Source of the DNA: Archivesica marissinica
Taxonomy: Eukaryota; Mollusca; Bivalvia; Venerida; Vesicomyidae
Reading direction: 5' to 3'
DNA length: 64,000 nt
NCBI GenBank assembly: GCA_014843695.1
Contig: CM026400.1
Location: 47,122,221-47,186,220 of the forward strand
This document shows positions 54,188 through 64,000 of the stretch, piece by piece; within the stretch, counting starts at the first letter, position 1, and each line of letters starts with the position of its first letter. The notes under the pieces are model-generated. The model did not search any database and was not told the DNA's origin. It worked only from the letters and a program-made list of their open reading frames with translations. The position numbers and the translations under genes were made by a program.

Positions 54188-54393
54188 TGTTGTGTGCTAC
54201 TGGCTGTTAAAGCACAGAAACTTGAAATTGTATCCATAAATTTGTGTCCATAAGCCACCAAAGGTCTCTTACCTAGGACACCCCCTCTATTAAAGTACTT
54301 TTTTAATAGAGGGGGGTGTCCTAGGATATAGGTAAGAGACCTTTGGTGGCTTATGGATAACATTTCAAGTTCCTGTGGTTAAAGCATATGTCA
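54188..54393. mobile_element. 206-bp imperfect palindrome (foldback)
   Basis: Central arms CATAAGCCACCAAAGGTCTC and CCTCTATTAAAGTAC are mirrored at once to the right. The outer parts (CAGAAACTTGAAAT and ATTTCAAGTTCCTG) also pair. The right arm has a 7-bp difference at GGATATAGG. Could be a foldback MITE or a local inverted duplication. Confidence 0.8.
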
Positions 54394-54517
54394 TGTTATG
54401 ATTATGTTATATCCGAGTAAAGTCTTAAGTGCGCCGTTTCCGATACCACGGGGATAGTGTATCACAAATGGTATCCGCCCTCAATTGGAAATCTTTAGAA
54501 CATAGATGTTAGTGATG

Positions 54518-54650
54518 CATCCGTGGTCCAGTAGTGGAGCGTCGGATTTGGAATCGATCGGTCCCGGGTTCGATACTCGGTCAGACCACGTATGTAGTGT
54601 CATGTACTGTACATATACTAATATTGCCTTCCTCCACCAAATAACACCTG
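54518..54650 (+). mobile_element. SINE E unit (tRNA-headed), copy 1
   Basis: CATCCGTGGTCCAGTAGTGG with B box CGGGTTCGATACTCG, then CCACGTATGTAGTGTCATGT and a TTCCTCCACCAAATAACA tail. Confidence 0.72.
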
Positions 54651-54665
54651 GAGAGTCGCCATATG

Positions 54666-54879
54666 TCATCCATGGTCCAGTGGTAGTCTGGTAGAGCATC
54701 GGATCTGGAATCGATCGTCCCGGATTCGATACTCGTCAGGCCACGTATGTAGTGTCATTGAGCAAGGCACCTCACACATCGCTTAGTACTTGTTAACCAC
54801 TTATGTCGGCTATGCTTGCCCAGGAAAACATGTCTACGTCTCCGCAAGGGGTTTGACATTAATAGAACATACATACATA
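54666..54879 (+). mobile_element. SINE E unit, long form, copy 2
   Basis: Same head (CATGGTCCAGTGGTAG), B box CGGATTCGATACTCG, then GAGCAAGGCACCTCACACAT and tail AACATGTCTACGTCTCCGCA..GGTTTGACATTAA with a short ACAT microsatellite. Confidence 0.75.
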
Positions 54880-55017
54880 ACATAGACGGAAATCAAATCT
54901 CATAAGTTATGTTTTACAAGCTAATAAATGAACTAGTTGCTGTAGATGCACCAGCACCTCACACTCACAAGAAACCATAACTACCTAATCCCACAGTCAA
55001 AAACCCAATAGCACGCC

Positions 55018-55131
55018 AACTCATACCCCATCCCCAGAGCAATCAGGCTATGGAACAGTCTACCGACATATATACGGTCGAGTCCCAGTATGTCGACTTT
55101 TGTTGGCAGTCAGGACTCGTACCCACTCTAA
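55018..55131 (+). pseudogene. LINE ORF2 C-terminal remnant
   Basis: The frame 55018-55131 reads SYPIPRAIRLWNSLPTYI and on to SPSMSTFVG before a stop. (R/T)IRLWNSLP followed by a short Phe-containing tail is the usual C-terminus of jockey/CR1-like LINE proteins. Upstream coding is lost. Confidence 0.6.
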
Positions 55132-55279
55132 ACTTTATGCTGTCCTCTATTAACTATAGCTTTGTAGATCTTTTTATCCTTTTAACTTGCACATGTCATG
55201 TTAGATTAACTGACTGTTCTAGACTGCGTCTGCCAATCGTAATCATGACTGATTATTCGACAGTAACAAGTTGAAGTTG

Positions 55280-55780
55280 AAAGAAATGAAAGCACTGCGC
55301 CCAAACATAACCTATTTATTTCTTACAATATTGTAATAATTGAGATCCCGAATAAAACAATTACGGTCTTCGTTTTCAAGAAATGCAATCTAAATCACTA
55401 TCACTTAGTTTGTGAAAGTGATAAATAACTTTTTCTGCTATTTTAACACACGAGAAGAAAAATTGAAAACATTGCTCATCACTTGTGAAGTTATTATTAT
55501 TTCTTATTTCAATTTAGTGGCTATATATTCCCATCTTTACATGCAGGTAACACTATTTAAAATCGGATACGTAGATTACTTTGTTAAAAATACCGTATAT
55601 TTTATATACTTACAAATATGGTTTGCGTAAACGAAAGACACAACGTCCCACGCATGTTTCTTTGTTATAACTTATAACAAACATGTTGTTCAATATTATT
55701 TCATATTAAATAATTTGATCCAACTTATATTTACTTACAACATAGTCAAAATCGGATAGGTAATTCTCATTTAAATAATT
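55280..55780. other. No feature seen
   Basis: AT-rich; a 72-codon open frame at 55412-55630 has no recognisable motif and is not called. Confidence 0.45.
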
Positions 55781-56023
55781 GCCTCCGTGGTTGAGTGGTT
55801 AAGGACATTGACTGGCATACCACTGTAACCTATCATCACTCATGGGCACGGGTTCGAGCCCCGCTCAGACAGTGTCTCATTTATATTAAAAGGTGGCAAT
55901 TTCTTACGGAGTTTGGTTCACCAAGTACTGATTAACCGCTGGAGCCTGTCCATGAAATGTGTTGTTAGGTAAACTGCCCGTTGCTCAAATGGGCAACCGA
56001 TAGCGACGTTAAATAAACATAAA
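55781..56023 (+). mobile_element. SINE D with SINE A-type tail, copy 6
   Basis: GCCTCCGTGGTTGAGTGGTT, B box GGGTTCGAGCCCC, CTGATTAACCGCTGGAGCC, then GGGCAACCGATAGCGACGTT and AAATAAAC. It is the sense-strand match of 6899-7141. Confidence 0.82.
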
Positions 56024-57037
56024 TAAAGTGGGATATTAAGTATGGTTATAATTAGTGCTCGTGTTAACTAAAATACATGTCTACAACGATTTATTAAGTA
56101 ATGCAACTATTTTATTAAATTAATTTAATGATTGTATAGAGAATGTTCACATCTGTACATGCATGTAACAACATTCTAAAATGGATACGCACTCTTTATA
56201 TAATACATACACGTACATGGTTGAACAAAATCCAGATATTTTATATAGATTTATAATTACTAATATGCTTTGCGTATAAGGAAAACACAACGCTATCCAG
56301 AATACTACGAATATGCTATACATTGTTCCAAGCGTTTTTACAATGTTGTTATTTTATCGGATAACTAGTTCTTATATATTGAATTGTCTAACGTTTGTTC
56401 AACAAGTGTTAACTTAAAATATGTTTCGGTGATAGAGAAAACGTGGTCAGATTAGCAAAAACCACACTTCGATATTTTAATGTCTTCTAAATGTGTAGCT
56501 AAAATTACCTGCTAGAACTGTGAAACATTCAAACATATATGTAGTTTTAGTGATAAGATTGAATCGCTCGCGCGACGTCTATTCTGACGTCCAAAACCAT
56601 TGCCTGTAAAACTCGAAGTTCCTCTTTGGGAACCGGATTGTTTTTTCTATGCATGATACATGTAAAAGAAAGTGCTAACATTGTTTTGTCTAGTACAAGT
56701 TATTACTTTTTATAATAATTATTTAGGTTTGCATTGAATGCATGCTACTGGTTGCTATGGTAACACGTGTAACTTTATTTTTCACGAAGCAATCAGTTTA
56801 AAGAAGATCAATAAACGTGTGCAAACACAGCCTTTCTACGGTACTCATCAGTTTAATTGTTAGCATACACTGCATCTCAACATTTATTGTAACGCATTTG
56901 GCCGCATTTTATCTGATATAGTCACATGTACGCAAACTATACAGGCTTTGCACTTGGGAACTCAACTATTTATCAACATTGATAGCCAATGGTGCGCACA
57001 CTTAAAGCTTTTGATGAAAGTCATGTGTGTCTTATTT
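56024..57037. other. AT-rich spacer with one candidate regulatory cluster
   Basis: No gene seen. A CG-bearing stretch (TCGCTCGCGCGACGTC, 56565-56580) and the X-box/E-box pair at 56751-56769 are the only notable strings. Confidence 0.4.
56751..56769 (+). promoter_or_regulatory. X-box-like palindrome next to an E-box
   Basis: GTTGCTATGGTAAC is a 14-bp palindromic match to the RFX X-box pattern, overlapping CACGTG by one base. In animals RFX sites often control cilia genes (established for the motif). No adjacent gene is visible, so use is unproven. Confidence 0.3.
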
Positions 57038-57326
57038 ACGTTTGTTTGTTGTCGCTACCGGTTGCCCATATGAGCGACGCCTCCTGAAGAGATTATTCAT
57101 TTTAGATTTTTGGAGGATTGTGCAATGATACAACAGAGACCCATTCCAGAATCTCCTGGTTCTTTTACATGTACGTCCACGTTGTAAAGCATCGACACGA
57201 GACCTCGGATTAAAGTTGTCTCATCTGAAAGACTGTTAATTTTATTAGGGTCAGACGGGGGATCGAACCTGCGATCATTGAATTACCAGTCCAAGGTGTC
57301 AACCATTGGACTACAGATCCGTCTGT
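57038..57326 (-). mobile_element. SINE A, copy 13
   Basis: Full-length on minus: head GATCTGTAGTCCAATGGTTG, B box GGTTCGATCCC, tail GGGCAACCGGTAGCGACAAC. Confidence 0.88.
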
Positions 57327-57879
57327 GATGAAAGAAAACCCACCTGTACTGTTTGTGTTGTAACGTAAGCCAGATATCCGATATCGTGTGGTAGGTGCTA
57401 TTTTTAAATTTAGACAATATCATATTCCTGAAGAGATCATGAAATGGTCGCCCAGTGACACAAGGAAAACAATACCAAAAAGCGTGTGTAGCTTTTTCCT
57501 ATTCTAGCGATATTCATGTGTCGAAATATGCTAACAAAATCAATTAAATGTTACCCTTAGCTAAAACAAATGAATAATAAAATGATATAAAGTTATATCA
57601 TTGGCATATAGAATGTTAATACAAATGTAAATATATATACATGTATCTAATCGTACAACACAATAACATACAACATTCGGACAATTATTCGTAAAGAGTT
57701 AAAAGAGCAGGACGATGTTTTACAAACAAATTCGAACTCTTTAAATTCATATAATCTATCAAGTGAATAGCGACAGGTGAATGTGATCTCCTTCCAAGAA
57801 GGAGGGCTTAAGGGGCCTTCTGACTACATGCAGATCTCACTCATCTGTATCCTATGCTACGTTCTCGCATTTAATCTGT

Positions 57880-58043
57880 CTGTCCAATTAGCGCAGTTGT
57901 TAGCGCGCTCTCTTCTCACCAATGCAACAGTACTCCGATTTCCTCCCACACGAATGGCCACATTTACGCTTTCATCCGCGCCAACGAGAGTGATTAATAT
58001 AAGTTATTAGAACCTGCTTCGCAATCGTTTTAAAGTAAATGAA
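57880..58043 (+). mobile_element. SINE C, copy 5 (internal deletion)
   Basis: Head CTGTCCAATTAGCGCAGTTG; the B box region is deleted between CAATGCAACAG and TACTCCGATTTCCTCCCACA; tail GAGAGTGATTAATATAAGTT. Confidence 0.82.
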
Positions 58044-58803
58044 GTTTAAACTGTATGTAATACACTTTATGATGCCTAACATGAAACAGAGGAACGTCAC
58101 TCATGCGAAACACAGCTAATATGGCTAGTTGATGACTTGTCAAAATCCTCCCGGGCTGACCTCCTCATGGCGTGTACTTCGCAGTCGGGGCACTCGCAGC
58201 AACCGCGTAGAATACTTTGATCTTCTGGTTGTCAAACTTGCAGCATGAGACACACGCTCCAGCATCAGTGTTTTACAGAAGTGGTGGATATATGAACTGA
58301 CACTGGAGCGACCTAGACGACCATGTGTCTAAGTGTCAGATCCTCTTATATGCTGCTGTGGGCTAACCAAAAGTAAGGAGAGTGGCGGTTTTGGAAAGAA
58401 CCTCAGGACTGAAAAGGAAGAAGAGGCCGCCCCAAAATGGCATGTTTTATCACACCATTATAAGACACTACAAGAACACAACTCTACAAAATAACATCCA
58501 GTAAATCTACACATCTACATGAATAACCGACGGTGCTAGGCACGTATCATTAATCATCTCCCGACTAACAGACAGACTTATTAGTGATTAACTACTCCTG
58601 TATTTCGGCAAAAGCTGTTGGTAACGTCCGTGACTTAATATGAACGGATGGACTTCAAAACATGAAGCAATGGGAGATTATGTTTCAATTAAATTGCATC
58701 AAATTCAATGTTTTAAATATCACCCGAAATTGTAACAAATATTTGTTCTAGTTATGGATTATGGACACTTTATTTCTAGATACTGTTGAACGTGCAATAT
58801 ACC
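58044..58803. other. No feature seen
   Basis: The segment 58150-58450 is more GC-rich (for example GCAGTCGGGGCACTCGCAGC) but has no long frame or known motif. Confidence 0.45.
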
Positions 58804-58805
58804 TA

Positions 58806-59002
58806 CAGTCTACAACCGTTATGTCAAAGTCGGTTATGTCGAATTCTCCGGTTATCTCGATGTCGGATCAAAGTCCCGTTTCAGACACTTTCATTGTACA
58901 TATAACTGGCTTCGTTTATATCGAATTTCGTTATGTCAAACTTCGGTTATGTCGAAGTATTTTGTTCGGTCCGACGGAATTCGACATAACGGGTGTAGAC
59001 TG
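58806..59002. mobile_element. CAGTCTACA-ended TA-flanked MITE, 197 bp
   Basis: CAGTCTACAACCGTTATGTC at the left and GACATAACGGGTGTAGACTG at the right, flanked by TA (58804-58805 and 59003-59004). Internal GGTTATGTCGAA repeats. Confidence 0.82.
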
Positions 59003-59049
59003 TATATGGGTGGTAGATATATCGGATGATTTGCCATGGAATACGCATA

Positions 59050-59238
59050 CAGTCAAACCTGTATATAAAGGCCACCCTCGGGAAAGTCAAAAAGTGGCCT
59101 TTATTGGCAGGTGGCCTCTCAATAGAGGGTTAAAATGCATTGAAAATGCCTCAACGGGAGAGAAAAATGGTGGTCTTTAGAGACAGGTTTTTCATATGTG
59201 GCCTTTATTCGGAGGTGGCCTGTAGCACAGGTTTGACT
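59050..59238. mobile_element. CAGTCAAACCTGT-ended MITE, 189 bp
   Basis: CAGTCAAACCTGTATATAAA at the left and AGCACAGGTTTGACT at the right; left TA at 59048-59049. GGCCACC/GGTGGCC lies inside the ends. It starts 46 bp after the previous MITE. Confidence 0.75.
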
Positions 59239-59534
59239 ATTTATAAACAGTTTAATAACTAATACATACAAACTGACCATGAGCAAAAATTAAGCAATCT
59301 TGTGTCGTAGAAAGAAATTAATTGGAGTACTATCCTTACGATTGATCCCACTACACATACGTGTAATACAATACATGTATACACGTACATGTATATCAAA
59401 TACTGCCAACACGACAGTACGTGTCACTACTGTGAGAAACAAACAGCAGCCTAGGAGAATGACTGCACTGTTACTCTTTACTCTTTTAGACAAATCAAGT
59501 AACATGTCAATATTATATTTAATAAATTTTCATT

Positions 59535-59635
59535 TCCACTACATTGTAGTTGTATGGAACAAACTCCCTTCATCAGTTGTCTTGCAGCCAGACTTTACTC
59601 CTTTAGAGCTTTGTACTCCATTTACAGTCCTATAG
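59535..59635 (+). pseudogene. Possible LINE C-terminal remnant
   Basis: The end of an open frame reads VVVWNKLPSSVVLQPDFTPL before a stop. WN(K/S)LP followed by a short tail is a LINE C-terminal pattern. The upstream part of the frame shows no reverse transcriptase motif. Confidence 0.35.
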
Positions 59636-59639
59636 AGCT

Positions 59640-60041
59640 CGAAGTTTGTTTCTGACTTTGTCTATAAGCTCAAAACTATGAACTTTAATAACATCGTACA
59701 TTATTTCACACAAACTGTATTAATTTAACATTACTCTTTAACTGTGTTCTTGTGTTCTTGTATTGTTTTATACATTTATTTATCGTTGCCCCATTTAATA
59801 GGGGTGACACCTCCAAAAGTATGTTAGTCGATTTATTGTTGGGAGCTTAGTGCAAGATAAAGAGCTGCGCCAATTTCATAATCATCCCTTGGTATCTTAC
59901 TAGCCCGGTGGCTAGCACAGATACTATGTAGTCTTAGGACTATTTGAAAGACGTGTACTATGATTATGGTGGTCAGACAGGTTGGGTTGCACTAGTGCCC
60001 AAACCTGCTATTCATATCATAATTGGGAGTTAATCATTCTA
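59640..60041. other. No feature seen
   Basis: AT-rich spacer. Confidence 0.45.
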
Positions 60042-60272
60042 GTTTATACAAATTTATTTGAGCTCGATTGCGAAACAAGTTCTTTCAACTTATATTAATC
60101 ACTCTCGAGACCTCATTCCTGATGGGATCCATCGCCACGAGGGAGAGAGAAGAAGCAATGTGGAATTTAAATGCCTTGTCTAAGGGCATAATCGTAACGG
60201 CTCCATGGGGGCTCGAACTCCGGACCTTTCGCACCTGAAGCGAACGCGCATCCACTGCGCTATCACGACTTA
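60042..60272 (-). mobile_element. SINE B, copy 11
   Basis: Full-length on minus. Flanks TTAATCATTCT and TTAAGCATCCT are similar and may be an aged target duplication. Confidence 0.88.
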
Positions 60273-60307
60273 AGCATCCTAGTATCATTATATGAGTGAA
60301 CATTGTG

Positions 60308-60455
60308 TCGTCCGTTGTCTAGTAGTAGAGTGTCCGATTAGTAATTGAAGGATCCCGGGTTTGCTATTCGGTCATTGTATGTATGTATGTAATGTCCATG
60401 ACCAAGGTACGTCACACACATTGCTGGGTACTGGTTAACCGCTAATTTCCGGCTA
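60308..60455 (+). mobile_element. SINE E, diverged copy
   Basis: GTCCGTTGTCTAGTAGTAGA with B box CCGGGTTTGCTATTCG, then ATGTAATGTCCATGACCAAG. Confidence 0.6.
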
Positions 60456-60524
60456 AAATTGCAAGGAAATTGGCATGAATGGAACATACACCCAACGTAT
60501 TATATCTACCCGTACAGAAAAGTA

Positions 60525-60622
60525 ATAAACTTTATTTACAACGATTGTCAAACAAGCTTGAATCAACTTATATGTATCACTCTCGTTGGCTCGTGTGAAA
60601 CGCGTATATACGGTCATTCATC
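60525..60622 (-). mobile_element. SINE C 3' fragment
   Basis: AATAAACTTTATTTACAACG..ATCACTCTCGTTGGCTCG..GGTCATTC: tail and part of the body only. Confidence 0.7.
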
Positions 60623-61189
60623 CGTACAGAACGACATTGCTTTTGATGGAGACTCTATATTATGGGTACCCATATAATATACGGAAATATGAACTCCCAT
60701 GCATGCATTAAATGCAATGTATAATAGTACGAACGTTTGATAACAGAATAATTATTAATGAAGCCGAAAACTACTCGTTATTAGTCAGTATTCACTGTAT
60801 CCCACAACAATATTCGAATATTTAGTCACCCAACTGCATTTATGCGGTGGCCACTTTAATTGATAGCTACATATGTATATTTGAATATTTCATTGCATAT
60901 TATGTTTTGGACGGTACGGTACGGATAATATACGGTGAATAGGATATTATATTTGGTTTGCATCATTTGATTGGTTTACATTTGAAAGACAGATTCTGAT
61001 TGGTTCATTGTTAGTACAGATTTCAAAACGTAAATTGGATGTCAACAAATGAGGACACGCTAATTCTTCGAAACTAGGTACTGTATGTGAATATTTGAAC
61101 TTACTAATAGTAGCGAAGCATTTCACGGTATTTTCTAGCTATAAATAATAATGTTACGATGATATCTCAGTTTTGCGTGTTGAAAGCTG
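60623..61189. other. No feature seen
   Basis: AT-rich; CGGTACGGTACGG slippage at about 60913. No gene. Confidence 0.45.
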
Positions 61190-61198
61190 TGTGAAATC

Positions 61199-61323
61199 CA
61201 CAGGCACCAGACACAAATTTATTTTTGGCCTATGGTCATATAGTAAGTAATATATAATATATATTACTTACTATATGACCATAGGCCAAAAAAGAAAAAA
61301 AAGATTTGTGTCTGGTGCCTGTG
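61199..61323. mobile_element. 125-bp near-perfect foldback element with 9-bp duplication
   Basis: Arms CACAGGCACCAGACACAAAT..GGCCTATGGTCATATAGTAA mirror each other around an AT-rich centre (61248-61262). The direct repeat TGTGAAATC is at 61190-61198 and 61324-61332. Confidence 0.88.
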
Positions 61324-61530
61324 TGTGAAATCGGTTCGAAAACGACATTTCGGCCACAGGTGACAGGGCACCTCGATCCTAAACCATAGCAGATAGCTCA
61401 TGATGATGATAGACGTAACCTCATAGCATTTGTTTTTTGTAAATTTCCCACGCCATGTACGGGCTTTCTGCCAAAAATTCTTTCATGTGAGGAAGCTATC
61501 CACATGGCTTTCTGAAGGTCTGTGGTTCTG

Positions 61531-61577
61531 ACGCGTAACATGTCTACGTCCCAGCGAGGGGTTCGACATTAAAGGAG

Positions 61578-61622
<45 letters not shown>

Positions 61623-61650
61623 CTATATATAGATAGATAGATAGTTCTAC
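61531..61650 (+). mobile_element. SINE E tail with (GATA)n microsatellite
   Basis: AACATGTCTACGTCCCAGCG..GGGTTCGACATTAAAGG followed by GATA repeats (61577-61645) with one TATATA interruption. Confidence 0.7.
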
Positions 61651-62194
61651 CTGGGTACCCGATCGTGCCTGGAACTGGAAGATTGTTCTCAGACTCATGG
61701 GCACGTGACATGGCGGATAGTATGTATCGAATGCAGGAGGTTTCGTCAACTACACTACACGTATGCACAAGTTTTCCTTCATAGTTAATGTCTGCTTGCG
61801 GATTTTGTGGAGTATTTTCATTGAAGTTGGAGGTTTCGTCAACAAGGCAATATAGAGGGAAATTGTTCGATTATGTGAGAGGTTTCGTCAATTAGGCGAT
61901 TAAGCAACAATAATTGAAGCTTGCAAGCGTACAATGTAAGCCCTTTTTTTTTCGAGATGCATGTCACATGCCAAAGCCAAGTAAAGATATATATTCCACT
62001 GGAATCAGCGGATCTACCGGAAGATTTCTACACTGGGACTGTCAGCCATCTATAACAAATATACATAAAAATCACATAAAAATAACACATAGATCTAGTT
62101 AAATCAATTAACAATTAATGTCCATAACTAAGTCCTTGCCAATTAATAACTTGCAAACATTTCACATCGTTGACGAAACCTCCGACACCCGTAT
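61651..62194. other. No clear feature; GGAGGTTTCGTCAA repeated
   Basis: GGAGGTTTCGTCAA or AGAGGTTTCGTCAA recurs at about 61737, 61830 and 61881, giving a loose direct repeat. No gene. Confidence 0.5.
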
Positions 62195-62260
62195 GTATCT
62201 AATGTTCGAGTGCATTTACATGTACTGTACATATACTAATCTTGTCTTCCTCCACCAAAT
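62195..62260 (+). mobile_element. SINE E fragment, cut by the LINE insertion
   Basis: TACTGTACATATACTAATCT..TTCCTCCACCAAAT ends at 62260; the expected continuation AACAGCTGGAGAGTCGCC reappears at 63431. Confidence 0.65.
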
Positions 62261-63430
62261 TACGACCATTCATGACCTACTTAAAGACCACGACAAAGCC
62301 CACCAGATCGATATGGCCATCCTTGACTTCTCCAAGGCGTTCGACACAGTGCCCCATGAACTGTTACTTTCGAAGCTGACCAACTATGGCATTGATGGCC
62401 CTATCAACAACTGGCTGCGAGACTTTCTCACCAATCATTCCATGAAGGTTGTGGTCGATGGCGAATCATCAGACTCGGTACATGTCGACTCCGGAGTCCC
62501 GCAGGGCACGGTCCTCGGCCCTCTCCTCTTCTTGTGTCATATAAATGATCTACCTGAAGCTGTCAAGTCGCAGGTCAAACTGTTTGCAGACGACTGCCTG
62601 TTCTACAGGCACATCAAGACAGCCAATGATCATCTTGTGCTACAGGAAGACTTGAGAGCGCTGGAGACTTGGGCAAGCAAGTCATCCCATTTCTACGAAC
62701 TTGACAAGCACTTCCTCCAAGTTGTCAACGAAACTCCCTACCTTGGAATCACTTTACAAGCCGACCTGAAGTGGGATAGCCACATATCCAAGATCACCAA
62801 GAAAGCCAACTCCTCCCTGGGTTTCATCAGGCGTAACCTAAGCCACTGCCCCTTGACCTGCAAGAAGACTGCCTATTTGGCCGTTGTACGTTCCACCCTC
62901 GAGTACAGCTCCAGTGTCTGGGACCCATACTACGCCAAAGACATAGACAAACTTGAGACGGTCCAATGACAAGCAGCCAGAGAGGGGGGTTGTGTCACCA
63001 ACATGCTCCAGAACCATGGACTGCAGAGCCTCCAGGACAGAAGGAGATCCAACAGGCTGACCTTCATGTACAAAGAGGTCGCTGGGCAGGTTCCAGCTCT
63101 ACCTTGCCATGACATACTTACCCCCATAAGAGAAAAAAGAAACATTAAACTTAAAACATTCAGCGACTATTCTACAACAAATGTTCTAAGTAAACATGTT
63201 ACAAACAACTCCAAGTTTTAACGTAATCTCATGTAAAACTGAACAGTTCAGGACCTCTTTCTTTCCACAAACAATAATTGATTGGAACAACCTAAATAAC
63301 AATGTTGTGTGCGCAGCAACAGTGAGCAGCTTCCAATCTGCTCTCCAGTGTCAATAAACAAGAAGACACATCTCTCTCCCATTGCGTTACATGCCTTAAA
63401 CGGCCCTGCGATGTAATTATCCAGATCCAG
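62261..63430 (+). pseudogene. 5'-truncated LINE reverse transcriptase (jockey/CR1-like)
   Basis: Reverse transcriptase motifs in order: MAILDFSKAFDTVPHELLLS, DSGVPQGTVLGPLLFL, LFADDCLFYR (the FADD active site), TPYLGITLQADLKWDSHI, LGFIRRNL and EYSSSVWDPYY. The frame is open to a TGA at 62967, where the family expects a basic residue. It resumes in the same frame to 63221, then a one-base shift at about 63219 carries the C-terminus (RTSFFPQTIIDWNNLN) to a stop at 63355-63357. The thumb region around WASKSSHFYEL looks shortened. The endonuclease and 5' half are absent, so it is a dead copy. It would have copied its RNA into DNA at a nicked target. Exact clade is uncertain. Confidence 0.88.
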
Positions 63431-63590
63431 AACAGCTGGAGAGTCGCCATATGGCATCCGTGGTCCAGTGGTAGAGCATCGGATCTGGAATCGATCATCC
63501 CGGGTTCGATACTCTGTCAGACCACGTATGTAGTGTCATGTACTGTACATATACTAATCTTGTCTTCCTCCACCAAATAACAGCTGGAGA
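63431..63590 (+). mobile_element. SINE E unit, copy 3
   Basis: AACAGCTGGAGAGTCGCCAT then CATCCGTGGTCCAGTGGTAG, B box CGGGTTCGATACTC and tail TTCCTCCACCAAATAACAGC. Confidence 0.72.
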
Positions 63591-63815
63591 GTCGCCATAT
63601 GTCATCCGTGGTCCAGTGGTAGTCTGGTAGAGCATCGGATCTGGAATCGATCGCCCCAGGTTCGATACTTGTCAGGCCACGTATGTAGTGTCATTGAGCA
63701 AGGCACCTCGCACACAATGCTTAGTACTGGTTCACCACTTAGGTCGGCTAAGCTTGCCCAGGAAAACATGTTTACGTCTCCGCAAGGGGTTTGACATTAA
63801 TGGAACATACATACA
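63591..63815 (+). mobile_element. SINE E unit, long form, copy 4
   Basis: Tandem to the previous unit. Head CATCCGTGGTCCAGTGGTAG, then GAGCAAGGCACCTCGCACAC and tail AACATGTTTACGTCTCCGCA..GGTTTGACATTAA with an ACAT run. Confidence 0.75.
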
Positions 63816-63935
63816 TACATATATGACCTACATGTAAGCTGTCATACAACTTTAACATCGGATTCAAGAGCCCCAGATATCTCTCTTGTATACGGTTCTC
63901 CGCTAGAATTTAACAGTGTATATTTCATTTCACAA

Positions 63936-64000
63936 TGTGGCGTCCTGGCAATGGTAGCGCTTCAGATTTGGAATTGAACGGTCCCAGGTTTGATACTCAG
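63936..64000 (+). mobile_element. SINE E head at the window edge
   Basis: GGCGTCCTGGCAATGGTAGC with B box CCAGGTTTGATACTCAG; cut by the end of the window. Confidence 0.5.

Overview
The window looks like repeat-dense, gene-poor nuclear DNA of an animal, most likely a marine mollusc such as a bivalve. This rests on several tRNA-derived SINE families with polymerase III A/B boxes, many short inverted-repeat DNA transposons, LINE fragments, spliced transposon genes with GT..AG introns, AT-rich spacers and an assembly gap of exactly 1000 N. The species assignment is inference. No convincing host protein gene, rRNA or functional tRNA gene was found. Almost every long open frame is a by-product of a tandem array whose period is a multiple of three.

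Layout. 1-5100: MITEs flanked by TTAA, a 37-bp array, the first array of a 24-bp repeat carrying the octamer TGACGTCA, and a 23-bp array. 5399-6798: pogo-like TA-flanked element. 6.9-9.4 kb: SINEs and a 24-bp array. 9.5-11.1 kb: a MITE whose end has been amplified into a 47-bp satellite. 12.1-14.6 kb: a possible promoter, a SINE, the largest TGACGTCA array, and an 840-bp block duplicated from 2.8-3.7 kb. 14.7-17.5 kb: SINEs in AT-rich DNA. 17749-25578: a nearly intact 7.8-kb DNA transposon. 25.8-29.2 kb: three minisatellites and SINEs. 30.5-31 kb: third TGACGTCA array. 33.3-34.9 kb: 42-bp array holding the gap. 35.4-38.9 kb: a 62-bp array, a decayed element and a second MITE-end satellite. 42271-46849: a 4.6-kb element with long terminal inverted repeats, packed with satellite and holding an integrase relic. 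47-61 kb: scattered SINEs, MITEs and LINE tails. 62.3-63.4 kb: a LINE reverse transcriptase relic among SINE units.

The main coding content is the 7830-bp transposon. It carries two convergent spliced genes: a THAP/HTH/DDE transposase on + and a SAP-SWIM-YqaJ nuclease on -. Its ends are 11-bp inverted repeats flanked by AT, and it sits inside a TTAA-flanked MITE, which fixes its borders to the base. The gene pair fits the ISL2EU (IS4EU) type of eukaryotic transposon as I recall it. The second theme is satellite birth from transposon ends, visible as a graded series for one MITE family and as mirrored arrays inside the 42271-46849 element.
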